This document shows positions 9,729 through 18,985 of a DNA stretch of 64,000 nucleotides, piece by piece (position 1 is the stretch's first letter; every line of letters starts with the position of its first letter). The stretch spans positions 2,170,001 through 2,234,000 of the forward strand of contig NC_012964.1 in NCBI RefSeq assembly GCF_000027005.1, written 5' to 3'. Source of the stretch: Komagataella phaffii GS115. Its lineage: Eukaryota; Ascomycota; Pichiomycetes; Pichiales; Pichiaceae. The notes under the pieces are model-generated. The model was given only the letters and a program-made list of their open reading frames with translations, did no database searches and had not been told where the DNA came from. A program made the translations under genes and the position numbers.

Positions 9729-10637
9729 CTATAAATATTTTTCCAGAATATCCCGGAAGAACTCATCAGAGATTGCCATGTGCCTATCATTGATTTCAAG
9801 AAAGTCAATTCTACTGTTTTCGTAGAGATCTTTTAATCCGATCAAGTTTTGAGAGTAGGAAGCTGTGTCAGTAAAGCCGATCAATTCACCTTCCTTACTG
9901 AAATCTAGAAACCATGCACTTTCTTTTGGCACTAAAGTATCGTCCTGATCAAATTTGACCAATACTAAGCGTTCAAGCTTTTTCATGTTCTCAATATATG
10001 TATAGTTCACCTTTAGTTCGTTATTGATATCCCTAATGAATCCCGAATGAGCAATGTAGTCATCCCAATGACTAGGATCTCTAAAGTATTGTGCCGGCAC
10101 AACACTTTCTTGCACTGAAGGAGACCAAATTCTACTCTTCAAAACCTGATTCTTTCGTTTACATAGCCAATCATTTTCCTCACAGGTGGGCAAATCGTAA
10201 ATTCCATTGTGAGGGGAACCAAATGTAATCAAAGTAGTAACATTCAAATCCGATGCCGTCTCCACTAAACTTCGCAGAAACAATCCTCCCTGGGAGAACC
10301 CAATTGCAACGAATCCTTGGTCCAATTCCGGTATTTCCAGCAACTGTTCATGGACCAATTTCAACTGATCGTTCAGGTTACCAACAAAAGAAGATCTCTG
10401 GTCACTTGCACTGTCTTCAGAGATACGGATGGAATGGATAAAGGCATTGGGGTACAGACTAGTGATCTGTTCTTCTACTTTTGAAATAGATGGGGAATTG
10501 TAAAAATCCCCCAATCCATGCCACAGAACAACCTTTGGGTCACTTCTCAGCTTACACTCATTTAGGTGTCCAAATGGAATGATCCATTGCAGAATTGAAA
10601 AGCTTTGAATGAGACTAATGGGTTTATCAAACCACAT
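9729..10637 (-). CDS. Palmitoyl-protein thioesterase (PPT1 family)
   Basis: A lysosomal/vacuolar-type alpha/beta hydrolase that removes palmitate from cysteines of proteins under degradation. The 302 residues start with a hydrophobic, signal-like segment (about 6-27). VVLWHGLGD follows, then the nucleophile elbow GFSQGG with Ser115, Asp233 in DQDDTLVP and His286 in NDRHM. This triad order and spacing fit PPT1. Several cysteines (CEENDWLCKRK) suggest a lumenal, disulfide-bonded protein. S. cerevisiae has no PPT1, while fission yeast has it fused to a dolichol phosphatase; here it stands alone. It is divergent from UTP30, with 136 bases between start codons. Confidence 0.92.
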   Translation of the reverse strand: MWFDKPISLIQSFSILQWIIPFGHLNECKLRSDPKVVLWHGLGDFYNSPSISKVEEQITSLYPNAFIHSIRISEDSASDQRSSFVGNLNDQLKLVHEQLLEIPELDQGFVAIGFSQGGLFLRSLVETASDLNVTTLITFGSPHNGIYDLPTCEENDWLCKRKNQVLKSRIWSPSVQESVVPAQYFRDPSHWDDYIAHSGFIRDINNELKVNYTYIENMKKLERLVLVKFDQDDTLVPKESAWFLDFSKEGELIGFTDTASYSQNLIGLKDLYENSRIDFLEINDRHMAISDEFFRDILEKYL

Positions 10638-10773
10638 AAGCTAATAGTAACTGATAACCACTAAAACCATCTTGAATTGACAGGCCCATCGCGTCTGCTG
10701 ATGTAATCATAACAGAGAAAAAAAAGTTTAGCTCAACTTGATACAATATCAGGCGTCTCAAGATCAACCACCG

Positions 10774-11580
10774 ATGAGCTTTGAGTTATCAGCTTCCGAT
10801 ATTAAACAGACTCAGAAGTCAATAGCTGCACTGATAGCCCACACCAAGAAAACCAAAGATTCAAAACTCAATATTAATCTGGTTATTGGCCTGGAAGAAG
10901 ACCAGACTTTACCAGAAAATGACAATACTCCAAGAATAGTCCCTGTCAGGAATCGACTAGAAAAGAGTACTGAAAAATCAATCCTGTTGATCACAAAAGA
11001 CTCTTCTGAGCCATATGTCCATGCGCTTAAAGAAAAGGGAGCACCTACAGAGGATACGTTCGCAAGAATAATTTCCTATCACAAGCTCAAATCCCTATCA
11101 GGCAAACCACAGGAAATGAAGAAATTATACCACGAATACGATCTTATTCTAGCCGACTATAGGATTTATCCCTTTCTCAGAAGAACACTAGGGTCCAAAT
11201 TTTATAGCTCGAAGGAGAAGATTCCCTTCATGATTCAAATGGCCAAACCTTCCAAGAAAATCGATTATTCAAGAACCGAGGGGGAGCCACCAGAAGACAA
11301 ACGATGCGATCCTATATATGTCAAGAAACAGGTCATTTCAATCGTTAAGAACACTTTTTTCATCCCTTCAAACAAATCTCATTTCATCAGTGTAGTTGTT
11401 GGAGACACTGACAAGGATCCAAAAAAACTCGCTGAAAATGTATCAGACATACTGTCTTTCTTGACCGATATTAAGCGCAAACCAATCGGAGGCTTGCTAG
11501 CTGCTGACGGAATCAAATCACTTCACGTGAGGACGTCTGAAAGCATTCCCTTACCAGTGAGAGAAAATGATGAAATATAG
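10774..11580 (+). CDS. UTP30: Ribosome biogenesis protein Utp30 (L1-domain family)
   Basis: A nucleolar 90S pre-ribosome protein of the ribosomal-L1-like family. The ATG at 10774 (MSFELSASD) gives 268 residues, near the family length; the longer frame from 10738 begins with TTG and is not used. Conserved blocks matching yeast Utp30 are NTPRIVPV, ILLITKDSSEPY, YDLILADYRIYPFL, CDPIYVKKQ and FIPSNKSHF. The L1 fold covers almost the whole protein, and the tail is short. Confidence 0.9.
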   Translation: MSFELSASDIKQTQKSIAALIAHTKKTKDSKLNINLVIGLEEDQTLPENDNTPRIVPVRNRLEKSTEKSILLITKDSSEPYVHALKEKGAPTEDTFARIISYHKLKSLSGKPQEMKKLYHEYDLILADYRIYPFLRRTLGSKFYSSKEKIPFMIQMAKPSKKIDYSRTEGEPPEDKRCDPIYVKKQVISIVKNTFFIPSNKSHFISVVVGDTDKDPKKLAENVSDILSFLTDIKRKPIGGLLAADGIKSLHVRTSESIPLPVRENDEI

Positions 11581-11674
11581 AACTCAGAAACCATGTATTA
11601 TGTAATCATATATTAGATTGTCCAAGGCTTATCACGCTAAGTTATTTCGTTGCACCTATCGATGGCGACTACTT

Positions 11675-12865
11675 ATGAAAGTTGTCTGGTTAGCATGTTT
11701 CATAATACTGGCAGCTATATGGTATAAAGACTACCAAAGTTTAAGAGGATTCATGGACGACAGAGTGTCGAAGACCTTGCCAATTAATTTTAACGCACTA
11801 AAGTTATCTACCAATTCTTATATACCCGTGGATGAGCACCTTATAAAGCCTAACAGAGAACCGAACCCAAAATTTGTTAAAGAAAATGCTACTTTGCTGA
11901 TGTTATGCCGAAATTGGGAACTAGAAGAAGTACTGCAATCAATGAGATCACTCGAAGATAGGTTCAATGGTAGGTATCAGTATACTTGGACATTCTTGAA
12001 TGATGTGCCCTTTGAGAAACAGTTCATACAGGAAACAACTTTGATGGCCTCGGGGAAAACTCAATATGCGTTAATTTCTAGCACAGATTGGAATAGACCT
12101 TCTTTTATAAACGAAACGAGGTTCGAACAGAATTTAATCCAATCTGAGAAGGATGATATCATCTACGGTGGAAGTCCATCTTATCGAAATATGTGCCGTT
12201 TCAATTCAGGATTCTTTTACAAACAAAAGATACTCGACCAATATGATTATTATTTTAGAGTGGAACCCGGAGTGGAGTACTTTTGTGATTTAGAAGAGGA
12301 TCCATTCAGATATATGAGACTTCACGATAAAAAGTATGGGTTTGTCATTTCACTTTACGAGTATGAAAACACCATTCCAACGTTATGGCAGACCGTTGAA
12401 AAATTCATAGAAAATCATCCAGAGTACATCCACCCAAACAACTCCTACGAATTTTTAACTGACAAGGAAGTTGTTGGCCCTTTAGGCTTAGTTGCATTAA
12501 CTGAACAGACTTATAATCTGTGCCATTTTTGGTCTAATTTTGAAATTGGAGATTTGAACTTTTTTAGAAGTGAAAAGTACGAGGCTTTTTTCCAGTTTCT
12601 GGATCAGGCTGGAGGATTTTATTATGAAAGATGGGGAGATGCCCCAGTGCATTCGATAGCAGTTGGCATTTTGTTAGATAAGAGACAGATACACCATTTT
12701 GAGAATATTGGTTATTACCATCTTCCATTCAGCACATGTCCCCAGTCATATTGGTCATACAAGTGCAATAGATGCATTTGCAAGCGGAATGAATCCATCG
12801 ATTTAGTTCCACATAGTTGTCTTAGCAAATGGTGGAAATATGGAGGTAAAACATTCCTCCAATAG
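11675..12865 (+). CDS. KRE2/KTR family alpha-1,2-mannosyltransferase (GT15)
   Basis: A Golgi type II glycosyltransferase that adds alpha-1,2-mannose from GDP-mannose to N- or O-linked glycans. The ATG at 11675 gives 396 residues. It follows a TTG-initiated extension that I reject. The layout is a short cytosolic tail, one signal anchor (about 2-17, VVWLACFIILAAIW), a stem and the GT15 catalytic domain with YFRVEPGVEYFCDL, YNLCHFWSNFEIGDLNFF (containing the proposed catalytic Glu) and YYERWGDAPVHSI. Paired cysteines near the end (CNRCICKRNE) fit the family. Which KTR orthologue it is cannot be settled by eye. Confidence 0.93.
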   Translation: MKVVWLACFIILAAIWYKDYQSLRGFMDDRVSKTLPINFNALKLSTNSYIPVDEHLIKPNREPNPKFVKENATLLMLCRNWELEEVLQSMRSLEDRFNGRYQYTWTFLNDVPFEKQFIQETTLMASGKTQYALISSTDWNRPSFINETRFEQNLIQSEKDDIIYGGSPSYRNMCRFNSGFFYKQKILDQYDYYFRVEPGVEYFCDLEEDPFRYMRLHDKKYGFVISLYEYENTIPTLWQTVEKFIENHPEYIHPNNSYEFLTDKEVVGPLGLVALTEQTYNLCHFWSNFEIGDLNFFRSEKYEAFFQFLDQAGGFYYERWGDAPVHSIAVGILLDKRQIHHFENIGYYHLPFSTCPQSYWSYKCNRCICKRNESIDLVPHSCLSKWWKYGGKTFLQ

Positions 12866-12904
12866 AAAAATGATCATACATAGTATATAGTACAGGGTCT
12901 ACTT

Positions 12905-13809
<905 letters not shown>

Positions 13810-16014
13810 ATGAGTTTTAATGACAGGCAAGGATGGAAGCAAAGGGCGCAGAGTAGCAATCAAGGAGATCCTGCGTTCAAAAACGTCTTCTCTGTATGCT
13901 CAACAGGATCCTACAATATCCCAAACAATGGGTCTCAGATTCCTGTTCGTGGATTTCAAGAACTGGATCTTTCTCCAAGCTTCAAACGAAACGATCAATG
14001 GTTTGATTCGCCATCACGCAGAGAGTCTAATATTGCGCAGCAAAATCTGTCTCTTCTTCAAAATGGTTCTAGACCGTCGTTCAGTCAGCAGCTGCCCACA
14101 ACGTATGAACATGAAGGAATGGGCCCACCAGCAGAAGAAGTAGTTTTGCCACCACCAAGGGCCGCTGCACCAGGACCTATGCAATCCCACCTCAACATGC
14201 AGGAGGAACAGTTCAAAGAGTACCAAAGAAGACAATCGGTGGCTGTTTCAGGATCCCATTATCAAACACCTCCTGGAGCGGTAACGAAGACAACCAAGTT
14301 GCCCGTTCCCAGAATGCGCCGAATAAGAGCACTTTCAGACTTTCATCCAGTAAGAAATGCCAAGCCTAAATACAGAAGAGCTTCATCAGCATCTCAATAT
14401 ATTTCTCCCCTAATAGCGTTGTCCATTTCACTTAGTTCCACTTATCGTATATGCCGACCAGAGTTCAGTTACAATATTGCAAAGAACCCTCGAAGAGTGT
14501 TAACCAAACCAAGTGAGCCTAAGCTCAACAATGGCTACGACAATATTGACAGTGACTACATTCAATACGTCCACGATGTTTTGGGTATTGAGGAGAATAA
14601 GAAATATATGGTTCTCGACATTTTAGGCCAGGGAACTTTTGGACAAGTGGTAAAGTGTCAGAACTTGAAAACACAAGAAATCGTAGCAGTCAAAGTTATC
14701 AAGTCAAAGGCTGCTTTTTTAAACCAGTCAATGATTGAGGCTGAAATACTAGACCATTTGAACAAAAATATTGACCCACAGGATGTTCACCACTTTTTAA
14801 GGTTAAAAGATAAGTTCATTCATCGCAACCATTTGTGTTTGGTATTTGAACTTCTTTCTTCGAACCTTTACGAATTAATAAAGCAAAACAAGTTCCAAGG
14901 TCTTTCTATTAAACTGGTCAGGAAGTTTGCAATTCAATTGTTGGATTCACTTTGTGTGTTGAAGAATGCGAAATTGGTTCATTGTGACCTGAAGCCAGAG
15001 AATATCTTATTGGTCTACCCAGACAAACCTCAATTGAAGATTATTGATTTCGGAACAGCATGCTACGAAGGTCAGCCTGTATACACATATATTCAATCTC
15101 GATTCTATCGATCTCCAGAAGTTGTTTTGGGTTTATCATATTCAACATCTATTGACATGTGGTCGTTTGGATGCATTGTGGCTGAGCTGTTTTTGGGATT
15201 GCCTCTTTTTCCAGGAACTTCAGAATACAACTTATTGGCCAGAGTAATTGACATGTTAGGAATGCCTCCACATTTCATGATAGAAATGGGTAAGAATTCA
15301 CCTAATTACTTTACGAGGATAAATTCCACTCAGTACAAGTTCAAGAATGTGGAACAATTTTCTCAAGATCCAGATGTTTGGAAGAGAGAAAGAGAAAGTA
15401 AATCATACTTTACACACAGATATTTAAATGAGATAATACTTAATTATGAATTGCCAAAGAAAAATATGACATATAGCATGATTGACAAAGAGATGCGTCA
15501 GCGAGAATGTTTGGTGCATTTTTTGATGGGAGTCTTGAACCTGAATCCGTTGAAAAGATGGTCTCCCCAGCAAGCAAGTGCACACCCATTCATCACAGGT
15601 CAACCGTTTAATTCCAATTGGACACCTCCTGGATTTAGTGTTCACAATTCTGGCGGATCGGAAACGGAGTTACACTCCTCAGAGAAGACGCAGGAAACAC
15701 AACCTGAACCCAGCACATACTCAAATACACCAGTCAGTCAAGCATATCGTTCGTCATTCACCAAGCAAGAGCGGCCTCCTCAACAGCATCAATACTCGTA
15801 TGGATATGCTTCATCCCAAGCTATTCCACCAAAGGAAGTCCCCAAATCTAAATTACAACAGTACACAAGCAATTATAGTGTATCAAGCGGATCTTCAAGC
15901 TCAAAGTCCTCGTCTATGGCGGGTTCCATCACGGGCGAAGATATCGAGACTGATACTGGCCAAACAATGTTCAAGCAAGGATACTCGATCCAAAAGGCAA
16001 GTGATAAAAAGTAG
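13810..16014 (+). CDS. YAK1: Dual-specificity protein kinase Yak1 (DYRK family)
   Basis: A stress and nutrient kinase acting opposite to PKA and TOR signalling. The ATG at 13810 (MSFNDRQGW) gives 734 residues. The region before the kinase is disordered and Ser/Gln/Pro-rich, with a conserved DYRK-homology stretch (ISPLIALSISLSSTYRIC, PEFSYNIAKNPRRVLTKPSE). The kinase domain has the loop GQGTFG (about 273), HCDLKPEN (Asp393), IDFGTACYE and the DYRK activation loop YTYIQSRFYRSPE with Tyr425/Tyr427. The tail is rich in Gln, Ser and Pro. The Leu of HCDLKPEN is a CTG codon, which argues for standard CUG decoding. Confidence 0.96.
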   Translation: MSFNDRQGWKQRAQSSNQGDPAFKNVFSVCSTGSYNIPNNGSQIPVRGFQELDLSPSFKRNDQWFDSPSRRESNIAQQNLSLLQNGSRPSFSQQLPTTYEHEGMGPPAEEVVLPPPRAAAPGPMQSHLNMQEEQFKEYQRRQSVAVSGSHYQTPPGAVTKTTKLPVPRMRRIRALSDFHPVRNAKPKYRRASSASQYISPLIALSISLSSTYRICRPEFSYNIAKNPRRVLTKPSEPKLNNGYDNIDSDYIQYVHDVLGIEENKKYMVLDILGQGTFGQVVKCQNLKTQEIVAVKVIKSKAAFLNQSMIEAEILDHLNKNIDPQDVHHFLRLKDKFIHRNHLCLVFELLSSNLYELIKQNKFQGLSIKLVRKFAIQLLDSLCVLKNAKLVHCDLKPENILLVYPDKPQLKIIDFGTACYEGQPVYTYIQSRFYRSPEVVLGLSYSTSIDMWSFGCIVAELFLGLPLFPGTSEYNLLARVIDMLGMPPHFMIEMGKNSPNYFTRINSTQYKFKNVEQFSQDPDVWKRERESKSYFTHRYLNEIILNYELPKKNMTYSMIDKEMRQRECLVHFLMGVLNLNPLKRWSPQQASAHPFITGQPFNSNWTPPGFSVHNSGGSETELHSSEKTQETQPEPSTYSNTPVSQAYRSSFTKQERPPQQHQYSYGYASSQAIPPKEVPKSKLQQYTSNYSVSSGSSSSKSSSMAGSITGEDIETDTGQTMFKQGYSIQKASDKK

Positions 16015-16149
16015 ACTACCAATTATGTCTCCAGAGGTATTGATCGTAATAAAAGCATCTGTTTAGGTCAACTATCTACTAGTTATATTTACATGTACCC
16101 TAAATCATAATATACAAAATAAGAGAGAAGACAGATCAATGTGTCATGT

Positions 16150-16707
16150 CTAAGCTCCTAATGGAGCAGGGGCGGCGGGAGCTTCACCGAAATCGGGGGC
16201 CATAGGCTTGTTTTGAACAGCCATGAATCTTTGGAACATCATACCAACACCTTCAAAGACACCCAAGACACAAGCACACGTAATGGCAGAATTTCGTGTT
16301 TGTTTCCAACCACCTCTCATAGCTAGAGCACCACCGGTGAAAAATCCGGCAATAATGGCATTCCAGTGATCTTCTCTCTTTCTAATTGCCTTGACGGTAC
16401 AGTCAAAGGTGGAGAACAAACCACCCCATACACCAAAGTTACCACCAACGACAGGTGCTCTTGCTTTAATGGCAGAAATAGCTCCAATACGACGTTCTCC
16501 GATGGGAGAGTTTCGGAAACCCTTAATACCGTGCCAGACAGTACCACCGAGAGCCTTGGGTTTGTTAGTAAATCTTTCCGTACCTTTTTCTCCGTCGAAT
16601 CAACTTTCTTGGGAGTAACAAATTACACTTACACCCATAGCAAAGGCACCACCAAAATCGTTAACTATAATCAACGGACATGGATCTCTTGAATGATCGG
16701 CAGACAT
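16150..16707 (-). CDS. TIM17: TIM23-complex channel subunit Tim17 (spliced)
   Basis: A mitochondrial inner-membrane subunit of the presequence translocase. Exon 1 (16707-16633) encodes 25 residues, [11 protein letters not shown] to [10 protein letters not shown]. Exon 2 (16554-16150) continues [17 protein letters not shown] and carries the four hydrophobic segments with Gly-rich motifs ([36 protein letters not shown]). The total is 159 residues, the usual length. The two conserved cysteines (Cys10 and the one in STFDC) are present. It is convergent with YAK1. Confidence 0.95.
16555..16632 (-). other. TIM17 intron
   Basis: A 78-base intron read on the minus strand, with donor GTAAGT, branch site TACTAAC and acceptor AAG only a few bases downstream. 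Splicing falls exactly between codons (GGT | GCT) and restores the conserved junction AFAMG-ALGG. Confidence 0.92.
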
Positions 16708-16817
16708 TGTGTGCGTGTGTTAAGTTACGATAAAACTTGACTTTGTAAGCTCGATGTGTTCGAAAATTTTTGAATGGCAATGAAATGGTCGTGGAATAAC
16801 AAATAAATACTTAGAAG

Positions 16818-18806
16818 TCAGCCTGAACCACCTTTGAAGACCCTGTTGAGTTTCGTAGGTCTGACATCATCTAGTAGGTCCCAACCCAATATGCTGTTTT
16901 CTGGATTGCCGTCATCCTCATCTTGTAAAACATCCAAATCAGCTTCGTCTGGGAAAGAGGAATTGGGTGATGAAACCTTGGACGTAGACATCGCAAACGA
17001 GGTGGAACCTTCATTCGAATCAATATTGGAGGCCTCGTATATTGTTTCATCCTTGTGTTCACTGAAATCATCTAAATCTTTAGTATTATCATTTGAAAGA
17101 CTGTGCATTTGAATGTTTTGCTCTGCAGAGTGATGATGGTCCAGTTGAGGTCCTTGGAAATGATCCTTTCCGTAAAATATCCAACTGACAGCAGCAAATA
17201 CAGTGAATGACAAAAATACCACAAACGCATAATTCATGCTTATGATTGTAATCGGTATTTGTACTGGCATACACAAAATCACCACAGTCAATACAATCCA
17301 AAACAAGCTTATGATGTTCAAAACATAGCCGATTCTCTTTAATTTGAAGGCGGTACCTTTCACTTTTTTTCTCTTACCCAAAACCGAACTCAGAATTGGG
17401 ATTCCATTCGCAATAGATAAGGATATCACAGCGGAGCCCATAAAAGCACTAAATGCAGATGTAGAGAAAAGTGACAGTACTCCTAGGAAACATGCCACAC
17501 CCATCGAAAGAAACAGAGCATTTGCTGGTACAGTAGTTTCATCAATTATTTTAACCTGGACCCAAATCCAGTTGCATGGTAGGGCATTATCTCTGGCAAA
17601 AGCATAAGTAGCACGGGATGATGTAGTCAGTGATCCAATTCCTGCAAAGCAAACTGCTCCAACTAGCAATAATACTAGCAAAAACGAAATCAAGTATGAC
17701 TCTGTAGCCAGTTTGAATACCAGATCAATGGGCATAATATCAGGATTCTTATCTAGTAAAAGATTCAGTTCTGGTAGAATAGTTAGAATAGGGATGATGA
17801 ATATCACTCCAGTGATACCAGCAACCAACACAGCAAGGACCATTCCTTTGGGGATATTTTTCTCTGGCTTTTTCACTTCATCAGTCATAGCTGGAATCAT
17901 TCCGAAACCTTGCAAGGTAAACGCAGCAGGTTGAAGGCCAACGAAAAATGCAATAACAGGAGGCCATCCTGATCTTGAAGCATCAAAATTGGACAAAACG
18001 AAGTTGATGTCATTACGAGATCTTGCCTTGATCAGCAAAATGATATCTATGATAAGGACTGTTCCAATGGTCCATATGACACACAAATTGTTTATCGTAT
18101 CTAACCGATTTGCAAATTTCAGATTGACCAATCCTGATAACAGGACCATGATAAAGAATAATAGTAACACTAGGAAGGAATCCTGTCTATAGCCCGAATC
18201 CTTTAATCCAAAAATACTCAAAATAAATTGGGCTCCACCATAAACGATACTAGTAAACATTGACCAGTTACCAATAATTAAAAACCAACCCGTAAACCAC
18301 GAGCAGATTAACGAATACTTCTCACTTGCTAGAATAGCAGCCTGGTGATAGATACCGCCTGAGGAAGGATATTTTGAACAAATTTCTGCTAATGATAAAG
18401 CAGTGCACAAAGATAAGATAGCCACCACAACCCATCCCCAAAGAAGCGTAACACTTCCACCGTCAATCAGTCCAATGTAAAGAGTAGTTGACATCCCGAA
18501 AGGAACACCCATTAGGGAGAACCCCAAACCAATAATGGATGTTACTGTAAGTTTCCGTTGAAGCTCTTGTTTATAATTAAAACGTTCAATATCCTCGGTA
18601 TCATCTTCTTGATCTTCCCCCGTGATCATATCTAGTATATGGCCTGGAGTCTGATGGGCTACATCCATTAGATTAGTAGGGTTTAAGGTTTCCTGTGCCC
18701 GTTCTAACAGATGAGAACTGGCTGCAGCATCTTGAAGTCTATGGAATTGTGTTTGGACCCCACCAGTGGTCAAAAATCTCAATGGGTTCCTTGATTGTTC
18801 AGACAT
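16818..18806 (-). CDS. Amino acid/polyamine permease, TPO5-like (APC superfamily)
   Basis: A 662-residue transporter with about 12 membrane helices and long hydrophilic ends. Conserved blocks of the yeast GABA/choline/polyamine group are present: TVTSIIGLGFSLMGVPFGMSTTL, EICSKYPSSGGIYH, YSLICSWFTGWFLIIGNW, NIPKGMVLAVLVAGITG and TSSRATYAFARDNALP. The best resemblance is to Tpo5, a Golgi/post-Golgi polyamine exporter; Uga4- or Hnm1-type function cannot be excluded. The acidic, Ser-rich C-terminal tail ends with a SILGWDLLDD segment. It is divergent from SNU114, with 179 bases between start codons. Confidence 0.85.
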   Translation of the reverse strand: MSEQSRNPLRFLTTGGVQTQFHRLQDAAASSHLLERAQETLNPTNLMDVAHQTPGHILDMITGEDQEDDTEDIERFNYKQELQRKLTVTSIIGLGFSLMGVPFGMSTTLYIGLIDGGSVTLLWGWVVVAILSLCTALSLAEICSKYPSSGGIYHQAAILASEKYSLICSWFTGWFLIIGNWSMFTSIVYGGAQFILSIFGLKDSGYRQDSFLVLLLFFIMVLLSGLVNLKFANRLDTINNLCVIWTIGTVLIIDIILLIKARSRNDINFVLSNFDASRSGWPPVIAFFVGLQPAAFTLQGFGMIPAMTDEVKKPEKNIPKGMVLAVLVAGITGVIFIIPILTILPELNLLLDKNPDIMPIDLVFKLATESYLISFLLVLLLVGAVCFAGIGSLTTSSRATYAFARDNALPCNWIWVQVKIIDETTVPANALFLSMGVACFLGVLSLFSTSAFSAFMGSAVISLSIANGIPILSSVLGKRKKVKGTAFKLKRIGYVLNIISLFWIVLTVVILCMPVQIPITIISMNYAFVVFLSFTVFAAVSWIFYGKDHFQGPQLDHHHSAEQNIQMHSLSNDNTKDLDDFSEHKDETIYEASNIDSNEGSTSFAMSTSKVSSPNSSFPDEADLDVLQDEDDGNPENSILGWDLLDDVRPTKLNRVFKGGSG

Positions 18807-18985
18807 AAAATACGCAGACCGGCACTGGAGGACCTTGACGGTTGGTAGTTCAGGTTCAGAAGAGTTGGCTGGTTGATATCACTATCATCGCGAAGAGCAT
18901 TTTTTTTATCTCTTCGCACTTGAAACTAAGGTCAAGCGAACTTTTCAGCAGTGACCTGACTTATAGTAAATCATCCGTTCTTAGT

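Noticed and set aside
15578..16066. A 162-residue frame over the 3' part of YAK1.
   Set aside because: It lies in another phase of the Gln/Ser-rich YAK1 tail; a low-complexity shadow.
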